The notes under the pieces were generated by a model. It had not been told where the DNA came from, did not search any database, and saw only the letters and a list, made by a program, of their open reading frames with translations. Shown here one piece after another: positions 9,035 to 16,985 of a stretch of 64,000 bases of DNA (within the stretch, counting starts at the first letter, position 1; every line of letters starts with the position of its first letter). This DNA comes from Chryseobacterium sp. KLBC 52 (GTDB lineage: Bacteria; Bacteroidota; Bacteroidia; Flavobacteriales; Weeksellaceae): assembly GCF_003347605.1 (NCBI RefSeq), contig NZ_QDFZ01000005.1:214996-278995 (forward strand), in the 5' to 3' direction. A program made the translations under genes and the position numbers.

Positions 9035-10029
9035 ACAGAACATTTTTTTGTATAGATTCTCACACCTGTGGATGTCCTGTCCGTCTTGTTGCAGGTGGTG
9101 CTCCTATTTTAAAAGGGAATTCCATGATGGAACGCCGACTTCATTTCATGAAAGAATACGACTGGATACGAAAAGGATTGATGTTTGAACCCCGTGGTCA
9201 TGATATGATGAGCGGAAGTATACTGTATCCTCCTGCAGATGAAAATAATGATATTGGAGTTTTATATATTGAAACCAGCGGATGTCTTCCCATGTGCGGA
9301 CACGGAACAATCGGAACGGTTACCATTGCTATTGAAGAAGGACTTGTTGTACCTAAAATTCCGGGAAAATTACGTCTTGAAACACCTGCGGGACTTATTC
9401 TCATCGATTATATACAGGAAGGAAAAAAAGTAAAGTCTGTAAAGCTGACGAATATAAAATCTTTTCTGTATGCTGAAAACCTGGAAGTTGAATGTCCGGA
9501 TCTTGGCTTAATAAGGGCTGATGTCGCTTATGGCGGAAACTTTTATGCTATTATAGATCCTCAGGAAAACTTCAGAGATATCTCTGATTTTACGGCCAGT
9601 CAGCTCATCCACTATGGAAAGATTATCCGAAAATTACTCAATGAAAAATATGAATTCATCCATCCGGAAATTGAACATATTACAGGATTAAGCCACATTC
9701 AGTGGACGGGTAATCCTACTGATCCTAATGCGAGCGGAAGAAATGCCGTGTTGGTAGGTGAAAATGCTTTAGACCGTTCACCATGCGGTACAGGAACTTC
9801 GGCAAGAATGGCTCAATGGTATGCTAAGGGAAAACTGAAAGAAGGGGAAGAATTTATTCATGAAAGCTATATTGGTTCACAGTTTATCGGGAGAATTGAA
9901 GAGACTGCTACTTTAGATGGGAGACCAGCCATTATTCCGTCAGTAGAAGGCTGGGCAAGAATTACCGGCTATAATCAGATTATTATTGATGATGAAGATC
10001 CTTATTGGCAGGGTTTTCAGGTAATGTAA
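9031..10029 (+). CDS. 4-hydroxyproline 2-epimerase (proline racemase family)
   Basis: A 332-residue enzyme interconverting trans-4-hydroxy-L-proline and cis-4-hydroxy-D-proline. Both catalytic cysteines of the epimerase/racemase type are present: C89 (LPMCGHGTIG) and C252 (DRSPCGTGTSA). Having Cys at the second position separates it from the trans-3-hydroxyproline dehydratases, which carry Thr there. The neighbours make 4-hydroxyproline a more likely substrate than proline. It is coupled to the dehydrogenase gene upstream and is followed 8 bases later by the flavoenzyme that oxidises its product. Confidence 0.93.
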   Translation: MNRTFFCIDSHTCGCPVRLVAGGAPILKGNSMMERRLHFMKEYDWIRKGLMFEPRGHDMMSGSILYPPADENNDIGVLYIETSGCLPMCGHGTIGTVTIAIEEGLVVPKIPGKLRLETPAGLILIDYIQEGKKVKSVKLTNIKSFLYAENLEVECPDLGLIRADVAYGGNFYAIIDPQENFRDISDFTASQLIHYGKIIRKLLNEKYEFIHPEIEHITGLSHIQWTGNPTDPNASGRNAVLVGENALDRSPCGTGTSARMAQWYAKGKLKEGEEFIHESYIGSQFIGRIEETATLDGRPAIIPSVEGWARITGYNQIIIDDEDPYWQGFQVM

Positions 10030-10037
10030 ACAAGCAT

Positions 10038-11303
10038 ATGACACAGAATAAAGGAAAAGCACTGATTATCGGTGCAGGAATAGCAGGATTAAGCTCAGCG
10101 TATTACCTTTTACAAAAAGGATGGCAGGTGGAAATTGTTGAACAGAATGATCTTGGCAACAACTGTTCCTATGGGAATGCAGGAATGATTGTACCTAGCC
10201 ATTTTACCCCATTGGCTGCACCGGGAGTCGTTGCTCAGGGAATACGCTGGATGTTTGACAGTAAAAGTCCGTTTTATGTAAGGCCTTCACTCAATTCCAG
10301 GCTGGTTTCCTGGGGATTGAAGTTTTTGAAACATTCCAACCAGAAACATGTTGATTACTCTGCGTCAGCCATCCGGGATCTCAACCTGGCAAGCAGCAGA
10401 CTTTATAATGAAATTGCAGGAAAAGACGAATTTGATTTTGAGCTGAACCAGAATGGTATTCTAATGCTCTATAAAACAGAGAAAGTTGCGGAAGAAGAGA
10501 TAGAACTGGCTTACAAAGCCATCAATATGGGGTTACCTGTTGATATTCTGGATAAGAAAGAAATTCAGGAACTCGAACCTAACGTTCAATTGGATGTCAT
10601 TGGAGGGGTCAATTATAAATGCGACGGCCATATGAATCCCGCGAAACTGATGAATCAAATGATCTCTTATCTTAAAAATAGGGGAGTCATTTTCCATACT
10701 CATCATCAGGTAACAGGCTTTAAAACTTTTGGAAATACGATTAAAACAGTTGTTGCCAACGGTAAAGAATTTACTGCCGACCAATTTATCATGACAGGAG
10801 GTTCATTTTTACCTGAGCTTGCCCAAAAAGCAGGTATTAAAATTCAATTAATGCCCGGGAAAGGGTATTCGTTGATGCACCAACCGGAAAATCCTCTCAA
10901 TACATTAGAGCATGCCGCTTTATTACTTGAAGCCAGAGTAGCAGTGACCCCAATGAACGGACAGATCCGTTTCGGCGGAACGATGGAGCTGGCTTCCCAT
11001 CAGGATAAAATTAATATGAAAAGGGTAGAAGGAATCATCCAATCCATCCCCAAATACTTACCCGATTTCAAGGTTGAACCTCCAAAAGAATCTGAAATCT
11101 GGTTCGGATACAGACCTTGTGCACCCGATGGACTTCCCTACTTAGGACAGTCTTCCCAACTGAAAAACCTCATTATTGCAGGCGGCGGCGGAATGATGGG
11201 ATTAAGCTTAGGACCTATTTTTGGAAAAACAGTTTCAGAACTTGCCAATGACGAAAAGCCAACGGTTGAGATAAAGATATTCAACCCTGAAAGATTTAAT
11301 TAA
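10038..11303 (+). CDS. D-hydroxyproline dehydrogenase (FAD-dependent DAO family)
   Basis: A 421-residue flavoprotein predicted to oxidise cis-4-hydroxy-D-proline to the pyrroline that the DapA-like enzyme uses. The N-terminal dinucleotide-binding motif GAGIAGLSSAYYL begins at about residue 12, and the C-terminal GGGGMMGLSLGP segment is the second FAD contact of D-amino-acid dehydrogenases. I chose the ATG at 10038 because the longer frame begins with TTG at 10005, overlaps the epimerase gene and adds 11 residues before the Rossmann strand. It resembles DadA; the substrate is assigned from operon context. Confidence 0.88.
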   Translation: MTQNKGKALIIGAGIAGLSSAYYLLQKGWQVEIVEQNDLGNNCSYGNAGMIVPSHFTPLAAPGVVAQGIRWMFDSKSPFYVRPSLNSRLVSWGLKFLKHSNQKHVDYSASAIRDLNLASSRLYNEIAGKDEFDFELNQNGILMLYKTEKVAEEEIELAYKAINMGLPVDILDKKEIQELEPNVQLDVIGGVNYKCDGHMNPAKLMNQMISYLKNRGVIFHTHHQVTGFKTFGNTIKTVVANGKEFTADQFIMTGGSFLPELAQKAGIKIQLMPGKGYSLMHQPENPLNTLEHAALLLEARVAVTPMNGQIRFGGTMELASHQDKINMKRVEGIIQSIPKYLPDFKVEPPKESEIWFGYRPCAPDGLPYLGQSSQLKNLIIAGGGGMMGLSLGPIFGKTVSELANDEKPTVEIKIFNPERFN

Positions 11304-11367
11304 AAAAACATCACATAACACACAAAATTAAACCCAAATAATTTATTAACAACCAAATCCAAAATTT

Positions 11368-13515
11368 ATGAAAAAATTTAAATTACTACTACTTGTTTCC
11401 CTATTTCCAATAATAGGTTTTGCGCAAGAAAAAAGACCTCATGAGTGTAAAGCAGATGAAATAATGAAACAACATTTTAAACTGCATCCTGAATCAAAGG
11501 CTGAATATGAAAAATTTGAAAGATACACTCAAGATTTCATGAAAAAAATGAGATCAAACAAAAATTCAGTGGATAAGTCTATCAATAATCCAACCTACAT
11601 TATCCCCGTTGTTTTCCATGTGTATGGAGAATCTCAAAGTAATGTAAAAGTAAATTACCAAAAAGTAGTCAACTTACTGGAACAAATCAACCTAAATTTC
11701 AATGGAATTAACACTGATTCAAACACTGTAGATCCTGATTTCCAATCTATCAGAGGAGCATTAAGTATTGAATTCCGATTAGCTAAAATTGATCCAACCG
11801 GAAAAGCAACAAGCGGAGTGGTATTTCACCCCTTCAAAGGCGGATATGGCAATGGAGGCGGATATGATGCAGAAATCGGTGCTGATGCATGGGATAATTC
11901 AAAGTATATGAATGTATATATCCAAAATGACTTATATGCTAATAAAGATTTATATCAATCAGGAGTTGCATGGTATCCGGATTCATACATGACTTCAGTA
12001 AATACGGCCAGAGTTGTGTATAATGGGCGTTATATATTTGATGCCGCAGGAACAGTAGCTTCAAACGAATTTTCTGATACATTCACGCACGAATTTGGGC
12101 ACTGGCTCAATCTTCAACACACGTTCAATGTTCTTTGTTCAACTTCAAACCCTGGTAATGATGGTGATGGAGTGGCTGACACCCCTGTGGAAAATACTTC
12201 TTCCGGATTGGGATGTAACTCTGGTAACAATTGTCTTGGACAAAAAGTAAACGTTGAAAACTATATGGGATACAATGGCTCTTCCGGCTGTTATAAAATG
12301 TTTACCAACGGACAGGTTAACAGAATGCTGGCAGCATTAAACCATCCTTCGCGAATGAATTTATGGCAGCCTGCCAACTTGGCCGCAACCGGAGTTGCCA
12401 ATACGCCACCCAGGCTGACCCTTAGCAACAGTACATTTACAGAGAATTTAAACAATAATGGAGCCGTGTCATTAGATGGAACAGTATCATCTGCCCCTGC
12501 ATCAAAGATTACGCTAAACGGAACAACATTTGCCCTGCCAAATGGAACAACTCTTACTTCAGGAACCCATTTCACTTCTTCATTGCCAGCAGGATTAACT
12601 GCAAGTATAGTAGTTACAAGCCCTACTACAGCTACACTTACCATCAATGGTGCTGCAACCAGTCATTCTAAAAGTCAGGTCCTGAATTCATCAATTACAT
12701 TCCTGAATCCGGCTATAACAGGGGGCACAACATCATTAGGATCAACTACAGCTTTGGCCTTAACTTTTTCTTATAAAGATCCTTATAAAATAGTTAAAGG
12801 AAATCCTCTGGAAAGTTATGCCAACCCAACACCAACAACAGTAACCACCAACTCAGGGGCAACTTGGAAATATTTTATCATTAACCCGGAGCTTAGTGAT
12901 GATGCAGGGTATGGCGCCTGGTACTATGGAGCCAATCAATTAAAATTGGAAACTTATTGGAAAGGATTAGTTTGCCAAACAGGAACACGGAATATCTCTT
13001 TAATTCCAGCCTGTACCACTATAACAAATGCAAATAATATAGGGTATCCAACTTGGACTCCCGGACAACTGGATGTGTATACTCCTACCTATACTACCTG
13101 GTCTGGTAAAACAGCCTATGTTGGTTTTAGAAACCAATTCGAAGGCTACGATATTAACGGCTATTTCAAAGTGAGCGTTGGTGCCAATGGTTCAAATTAT
13201 TCTGTCACTGAGTTTGCATATAATACTCAACCAAATGGCAGTATTACAACACCTTGTGCATTATCATTCTCCACTGCAGACGTTGATACAACCAACTCAG
13301 AAACTTCCATCTATCCAAATCCGGTTTCTGATGTATTGACTATTAAAACAAAAGGGGAAATTAAATCAATTTCTGTTTATGATATGTTTGGAAGAAATAT
13401 GAATGCTAAAGTTAGTGGTGATAAGGTTGATGTTAAAAACTTCCTAAGCGGAACTTATTTAATTGATATTGAAACTTCTTTAGGGAAATCTTCTCAGAAA
13501 TTCATTAAAAAATAG
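11368..13515 (+). CDS. Secreted M43 (pappalysin-like) metalloprotease with type IX sorting domain
   Basis: A 715-residue exported protease. Residues 1-19 are a signal peptide. The metzincin zinc motif HEFGHWLNLQH has ligands H241, H245 and H251 with catalytic E242, and the Met-turn is M300 (VENYMGY). Residues 360-640 are Thr/Ser-rich and look like beta-sandwich domains. The last 75 residues (SIYPNPVSDVLTIK, then VYDMFGR, ending SSQKFIKK) are a type A C-terminal sorting domain for type IX secretion. It is 64 bases after the hydroxyproline operon, and two terminators follow. The neighbourhood suggests, but does not show, that it releases hydroxyproline peptides. Confidence 0.92.
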   Translation: MKKFKLLLLVSLFPIIGFAQEKRPHECKADEIMKQHFKLHPESKAEYEKFERYTQDFMKKMRSNKNSVDKSINNPTYIIPVVFHVYGESQSNVKVNYQKVVNLLEQINLNFNGINTDSNTVDPDFQSIRGALSIEFRLAKIDPTGKATSGVVFHPFKGGYGNGGGYDAEIGADAWDNSKYMNVYIQNDLYANKDLYQSGVAWYPDSYMTSVNTARVVYNGRYIFDAAGTVASNEFSDTFTHEFGHWLNLQHTFNVLCSTSNPGNDGDGVADTPVENTSSGLGCNSGNNCLGQKVNVENYMGYNGSSGCYKMFTNGQVNRMLAALNHPSRMNLWQPANLAATGVANTPPRLTLSNSTFTENLNNNGAVSLDGTVSSAPASKITLNGTTFALPNGTTLTSGTHFTSSLPAGLTASIVVTSPTTATLTINGAATSHSKSQVLNSSITFLNPAITGGTTSLGSTTALALTFSYKDPYKIVKGNPLESYANPTPTTVTTNSGATWKYFIINPELSDDAGYGAWYYGANQLKLETYWKGLVCQTGTRNISLIPACTTITNANNIGYPTWTPGQLDVYTPTYTTWSGKTAYVGFRNQFEGYDINGYFKVSVGANGSNYSVTEFAYNTQPNGSITTPCALSFSTADVDTTNSETSIYPNPVSDVLTIKTKGEIKSISVYDMFGRNMNAKVSGDKVDVKNFLSGTYLIDIETSLGKSSQKFIKK

Positions 13516-13598
13516 GATCCAACAGTATATTGCTACAATATAATCGTTAGTAAATGCTTTTATTTCAACTGTCTCTTTTTTTGAGATGGTAGAGGATT

Positions 13599-13628
13599 AA
13601 GATGGGCTCATTGAGCTCATCTTTTTTT
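13599..13628 (+). terminator. Terminator of the M43 protease gene
   Basis: AAGATGGGCT and AGCTCATCTT form a 10-bp stem with one G-U pair and a 5-base loop (CATTG), followed by seven T residues. Confidence 0.8.
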
Positions 13629-13738
13629 ATTTCACATTCCTAAAGAAACATCTTGTATGACAATTTATTATGTCATTGACAGGGTTGATTTGAGAAAATC
13701 CTATAGTGGATGTATTATTTTTTCAAATTTTCAGCAAT

Positions 13739-13769
13739 AATGGGTTTAATTTTAAGCCCATTTTTTTTT
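13739..13769 (+). terminator. Second terminator downstream of the protease
   Basis: AATGGGTTTA and TAAGCCCATT form a 10-bp stem with one G-U pair and an ATTT loop, then a run of T. It lies 110 bases after the first terminator. Confidence 0.75.
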
Positions 13770-13854
13770 ATATTAAATGGGTATTCAGTTATAATTTCAG
13801 ATTTATTTACCTAATTTTATTCGTGAATTAAACATTTACATTTTATTCTTTTCT

Positions 13855-14349
13855 ATGAAATATAAAAATGACACGATCATTATTCGTGAATTTACGCCTG
13901 AAGAATTTTCTTTATTCTCTACTCTTTTTGAAAATGAGAATGTAACCCGGTATCTGCCTTACAAAACTCCTGAAGAGTACAAGGAAATGTTTGACAAAGC
14001 GTTGGCAGATTATGAAGCAGGTCCATTCAGCAGATGGGGAATATTCAGTACCCAAAATGATGATTTTGTGGGAATGTGCCTTGCCAGAGTATTTCTGGAC
14101 AATCCGGAACAGATAGAAATAGGGTATACCTTAGGAGAAAATTATTGGGGAAAAGGTCTCGGAACCGAAGTCTGTAAAGCACTTGTTGATTATTGCTATT
14201 CATTACATCCTAAAAAGGATATCGTTGCGGTAACCGATCTTGATAATATCGGTTCTCAAAAAGTACTTCTGAAAAGCGGTTTCAGTAGAGTTGAAAATCT
14301 TGCACGAGAAGATAGAGAACTGGCTTACTTTGTTTTAGAGAAAGAGTAA
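13855..14349 (+). CDS. GNAT-family N-acetyltransferase (RimJ/RimL type)
   Basis: A 164-residue acetyl-CoA-dependent N-acetyltransferase. The acceptor segment EIGYTLGENYWGKGLGTEV (about 90-108) contains the acetyl-CoA pyrophosphate loop GKGLGTE in place of the canonical Q/RxxGxG/A. It is followed by the helix of the CoA site and the strand VTDLDNIGSQKVLLKSGF, typical of RimL-like enzymes (NxxSxxVLxKxGF). The substrate cannot be read from sequence; ribosomal protein, antibiotic or small-molecule amines are all possible. It stands alone between a terminator pair and a repeat region. Confidence 0.85.
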   Translation: MKYKNDTIIIREFTPEEFSLFSTLFENENVTRYLPYKTPEEYKEMFDKALADYEAGPFSRWGIFSTQNDDFVGMCLARVFLDNPEQIEIGYTLGENYWGKGLGTEVCKALVDYCYSLHPKKDIVAVTDLDNIGSQKVLLKSGFSRVENLAREDRELAYFVLEKE

Positions 14350-14435
14350 AATTATCAAGTTTCTTTTTCCCACAGAGTGCACAGATTTGCACAGATGATT
14401 CTATATATATAATCTATGCCAATAAAAATCTTTGA

Positions 14436-14524
14436 TTTTTTAAACTTAAGTGAACTTTTCAGCAGTCCATTTGTAACTTAAAATCAACTTAAGTGTTTTT
14501 ATTTCTGTGACTTTTGTGGTTAAA
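14436..14524. repeat. Direct repeat element, copy 1
   Basis: Shares about 90 bases with 14589-14679, including the identical blocks AACTTAAGTGAACTTTTCAG and TAACTTAAAATCAACTTAAG. Each copy contains two ACTTAAGT palindromes and ends in TTTTGTGGTTAAA. Confidence 0.85.
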
Positions 14525-14588
14525 TTATATTTTTCCACTACAGATCTTAGAAAATTGACACAGAGTCTGGGTATAAATAAAAATCAAA

Positions 14589-14679
14589 ATTTTAAAACTT
14601 AAGTGAACTTTTCAGCAGTCCATGTGTAACTTAAAATCAACTTAAGTGTTTTTTATCTTTTGTGAATTTTGTGGTTAAA
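14589..14679. repeat. Direct repeat element, copy 2
   Basis: Second copy of the element at 14436-14524, about 153 bases downstream. The differences are few: one base in the centre (CCATTTG against CCATGTG) and small changes in the T-rich tail. Confidence 0.85.
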
Positions 14680-14744
14680 ATACAAAGTCTTCCGCTATAA
14701 AAACATTTCATTTATCAGATAATTTATCATAACTTGCAGGAATT

Positions 14745-15161
14745 ATGATGTCGAAACGTTGCAAATATGCGCTTAAAGCAATGGTCAGATTAGCAAGGAA
14801 TTATAACCAGGGCTTTCTGCCAACTTCCGTTATTGCACAGGACGAAAATATTCCCAAGAAATTTCTGGAACAGATTCTTCTCGAACTTAAAAGAGCCAAA
14901 CTCGTTAACAGCAAACAGGGGAAAGTAGGAGGGTATTATCTTTTAAAATCACCTGATGAGGTCTCATTAGCAGATATTTACCGTATTTTCGATGGTCCTA
15001 TTGCGCTTACCCCATGTGTTTCTTTAAATTTTTACGAAGCGTGTGACGATTGTGTAGACGAAGCAGTCTGCTATCTGAGAAAAGAATTAATGATCGTTCG
15101 TGAAAAGACCAGAACTAGCATGATGGAAGCTACTCTGACTAAGTTTATTACTAAAGATTAA
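14745..15161 (+). CDS. Rrf2-family regulator, probable sulfur/cysteine-operon repressor
   Basis: A 138-residue winged-helix protein with the Rrf2 layout: wHTH at 1-70 (RCKYALKAMVRLA, then NIPKKFLEQILLELKRAKLV and GKVGGYYL) followed by the dimerisation helix. Four cysteines, C91, C100, C103 and C109, occupy the segment where IscR carries its cluster ligands, though the spacing differs. An Fe-S cluster or a cysteine-metabolite signal is therefore possible. It lies 83 bases before the sulfate-assimilation operon in the same direction, as CymR-type regulators often do. The promoter of that operon contains an inverted repeat that could be its operator. Confidence 0.88.
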   Translation: MMSKRCKYALKAMVRLARNYNQGFLPTSVIAQDENIPKKFLEQILLELKRAKLVNSKQGKVGGYYLLKSPDEVSLADIYRIFDGPIALTPCVSLNFYEACDDCVDEAVCYLRKELMIVREKTRTSMMEATLTKFITKD

Positions 15162-15176
15162 AATTTTTTTTATTTA

Positions 15177-15208
15177 AATTCTACTATTTTGATAGGAGTT
15201 ATAGAATT
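15177..15208. promoter_or_regulatory. Inverted repeat over the sulfate-operon promoter
   Basis: AATTCTA (15177-15183) and TAGAATT (15202-15208) are perfect inverted arms flanking the -33 element. They sit between the Rrf2 gene and its presumed target, making this the best operator candidate. Confidence 0.45.
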
Positions 15209-15221
15209 TTATATATATTTG
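15188..15221 (+). promoter_or_regulatory. Promoter of the sulfate assimilation operon
   Basis: TTTG (15188-15191) and TATATTTG (15214-15221), 22 bases apart, match both elements of the Flavobacterial consensus exactly. The -7 box ends 23 bases before the ATG of the APS reductase gene. Confidence 0.75.
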
Positions 15222-15244
15222 CAAGACTTAAATCTCAATTCAAA

Positions 15245-15958
15245 ATGAATAACAGTCTGGAAAATGAATTCGAAAAACTTGTGAAAGAGGCTAATGAAGC
15301 ATCTTTTCAAACCAATGCACTGCAAATACTGACTGAAAGATTCCCGGGTAAAGTGATCTTTTCAACCAGTTTCAGTTACGAGGATCAGGTCATCACTCAT
15401 CTGATAAAGGATTTAAATATTGAAATATTCACCCTGGATACGGGAAGACTTTTTGAACAGACTTATGAAACCTGGACTTCCACCAAGGCTTTCTTTAAAA
15501 AGAACATCAAAGCCTATTATCCGGATACGGAAGAGCTAAGAGAGTTTGTCACAGAAAACGGTCCTGATTCATTCTATCAATCCGTAGAAAAAAGGAAAGC
15601 ATGCTGTACGATTCGAAAAGTTCATCCTTTAAGAAAAGCACTGGAAGGCTATGAAGTATGGATTACAGGTCTGAGATCCGAACATTCTCCCAACAGACAG
15701 AATATGCCTCAGCTGGAATGGGATCCGGATAACAGGATCATCAAATTTCATCCCATCCTTCACTGGACCACAGAACAGGTGACAACCTATGTAAAGGATC
15801 ATCACTTACCATACAATCACCTTCATAAAAAAGGATTTGTAAGCATAGGGTGTGAGCCCTGTACAAGAGCGATCAAGGAAGGAGAAGATTTCAGAGCAGG
15901 CCGTTGGTGGTGGGAAGATGCCAACAAAAAAGAATGCGGTCTGCATATTCATCAATAA
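15245..15958 (+). CDS. cysH: Adenylyl-sulfate (APS) reductase, 4Fe-4S type
   Basis: A 237-residue thioredoxin-dependent reductase that converts activated sulfate to sulfite. The cluster cysteines C120-C121 (KACCTIRK) and C203/C206 (GCEPCTR) are present, and C231 (KECGLH) is the catalytic cysteine. These cysteine pairs mark APS reductases; PAPS reductases such as E. coli CysH lack them. No APS kinase gene or CysC domain occurs in the operon, which supports direct APS reduction. The GLRSEHSPNR segment (about 142-151) contributes to substrate binding. It is the first gene of the operon, 12 bases before cysD. Confidence 0.93.
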   Translation: MNNSLENEFEKLVKEANEASFQTNALQILTERFPGKVIFSTSFSYEDQVITHLIKDLNIEIFTLDTGRLFEQTYETWTSTKAFFKKNIKAYYPDTEELREFVTENGPDSFYQSVEKRKACCTIRKVHPLRKALEGYEVWITGLRSEHSPNRQNMPQLEWDPDNRIIKFHPILHWTTEQVTTYVKDHHLPYNHLHKKGFVSIGCEPCTRAIKEGEDFRAGRWWWEDANKKECGLHIHQ

Positions 15959-15970
15959 AAAAAGAAAAAA

Positions 15971-16879
15971 ATGTCAATACATCAGTTAAACTATTTAGAT
16001 CAGCTGGAAGCAGAATCTATTTACATACTAAGAGAAGTAGCAGGTCAGTTTGAGCGTCCGGCTTTATTATTCAGCGGCGGAAAAGACAGTATTGTACTGG
16101 CTCATCTGGCGAGAAAAGCTTTCTTTCATGGAAAAATCCCATTTAAGTTTGTCCATGTAGACACCGGACACAACTTTCAGGAGGTATTGGATTTCCGTGA
16201 TCAGCTGGTAGAACAGCTAGACGTGAATCTGGTAGTCAGAAAAGTGGAAGATACGATAAAAAGTAAAAAACTGACTGAGGCTAAAGGTAAATTCCCGAGC
16301 AGAAACTGGCTGCAAACCTACACGCTACTTGATACCATTGAAGAATTTGAATTTGATGCCTGCATAGGAGGAGCCAGAAGAGATGAAGAAAAAGCAAGAG
16401 CAAAAGAAAGAATCTTCTCCGTTCGTGATGAATTCGGGCAATGGGATCCTAAACTTCAGCGTCCGGAGCTTTGGAATATTTTCAACGGAAAGATTCACAA
16501 AGGAGAAAATGTAAGAGTTTTCCCAATCAGTAACTGGACAGAGCTTGACATCTGGAATTATATCCGAAGAGAAAAAATTGCACTTCCTTCCATCTATTTT
16601 TCGCATGAAAGAGAAGTGATCGACTTCAACGGACAATGGCTTGCCAACTCTTCCCATGTTGTCTTAGAACCTGAAGATATCATCACTACCAGGAAAATCC
16701 GTTACCGTACCGTAGGAGATATGACCTGCACTGCAGCTGTAGAATCTAATGCTGTAACAATAGATGCTGTCATAGAAGAAATTGTAGCCACCAGAATTTC
16801 AGAACGTGGCGAAACCAGAATTGATGACAGGGTAACAGAAGCCGCTATGGAGGACAGAAAAAAAGGAGGCTATTTTTAG
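15971..16879 (+). CDS. cysD: Sulfate adenylyltransferase subunit 2
   Basis: A 302-residue ATP-pyrophosphatase that adenylates sulfate to APS together with the GTPase CysN. The PP-loop SGGKDS is at about residues 35-40 (LLFSGGKDSIVLAHLA). CysD-specific features include VHVDTGHNFQEVLDFRD, GGARRDEEKARAKER and the C-terminal RKKGGYF. The length is normal for the family. A 106-base gap with an inverted repeat separates it from cysN, an unusual interruption in an otherwise tight operon. Confidence 0.97.
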   Translation: MSIHQLNYLDQLEAESIYILREVAGQFERPALLFSGGKDSIVLAHLARKAFFHGKIPFKFVHVDTGHNFQEVLDFRDQLVEQLDVNLVVRKVEDTIKSKKLTEAKGKFPSRNWLQTYTLLDTIEEFEFDACIGGARRDEEKARAKERIFSVRDEFGQWDPKLQRPELWNIFNGKIHKGENVRVFPISNWTELDIWNYIRREKIALPSIYFSHEREVIDFNGQWLANSSHVVLEPEDIITTRKIRYRTVGDMTCTAAVESNAVTIDAVIEEIVATRISERGETRIDDRVTEAAMEDRKKGGYF

Positions 16880-16892
16880 ATAAGCAATCAGC

Positions 16893-16966
16893 GATGAGTA
16901 ATAAGTAATAGGATAAACACCTTTACTTCTTAACGACAGAACATTACTCATTACCAATTACTCATT
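16893..16966. repeat. Inverted repeat between cysD and cysN
   Basis: GATGAGTAATAAGTAAT (16893-16909) pairs with ATTACCAATTACTCATT (about 16950-16966), and an extra ATTACTC word (16943-16949) precedes the right arm. This looks like an intergenic repeat built from GAGTAAT words. There is no T run, so it is not an obvious terminator; it may tune cysD/cysN stoichiometry or mRNA stability. Confidence 0.6.
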
Positions 16967-16985
16967 ATTTATAATTAAAATTCGG

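Larger units (their letters stand above)
13516..13854. other. Intergenic region with two tandem terminators
   Basis: The 339 bases between the protease and the acetyltransferase hold two terminator hairpins, listed separately. The roughly 115 bases between them contain no ORF I can support. Two terminators in the same direction raise the possibility of a short transcript that ends at the second, but no clear promoter with both elements is visible. Confidence 0.5.
14350..14744. other. Repeat-bearing intergenic region before the Rrf2 gene
   Basis: This 395-base stretch has no ORF I can support. It contains a tandemly duplicated element of about 90 bases (listed below). Each copy is preceded by short CACAGAGT-type words (near 14372 and 14559) also found in intergenic repeats of related bacteria. 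Confidence 0.6.

Noticed and set aside
14436..14679. CRISPR-like array reading of the tandem element
   Set aside because: Only two units, each about 90 bases with no spacer-sized gap and no cas genes. It is a direct duplication and not a CRISPR array.
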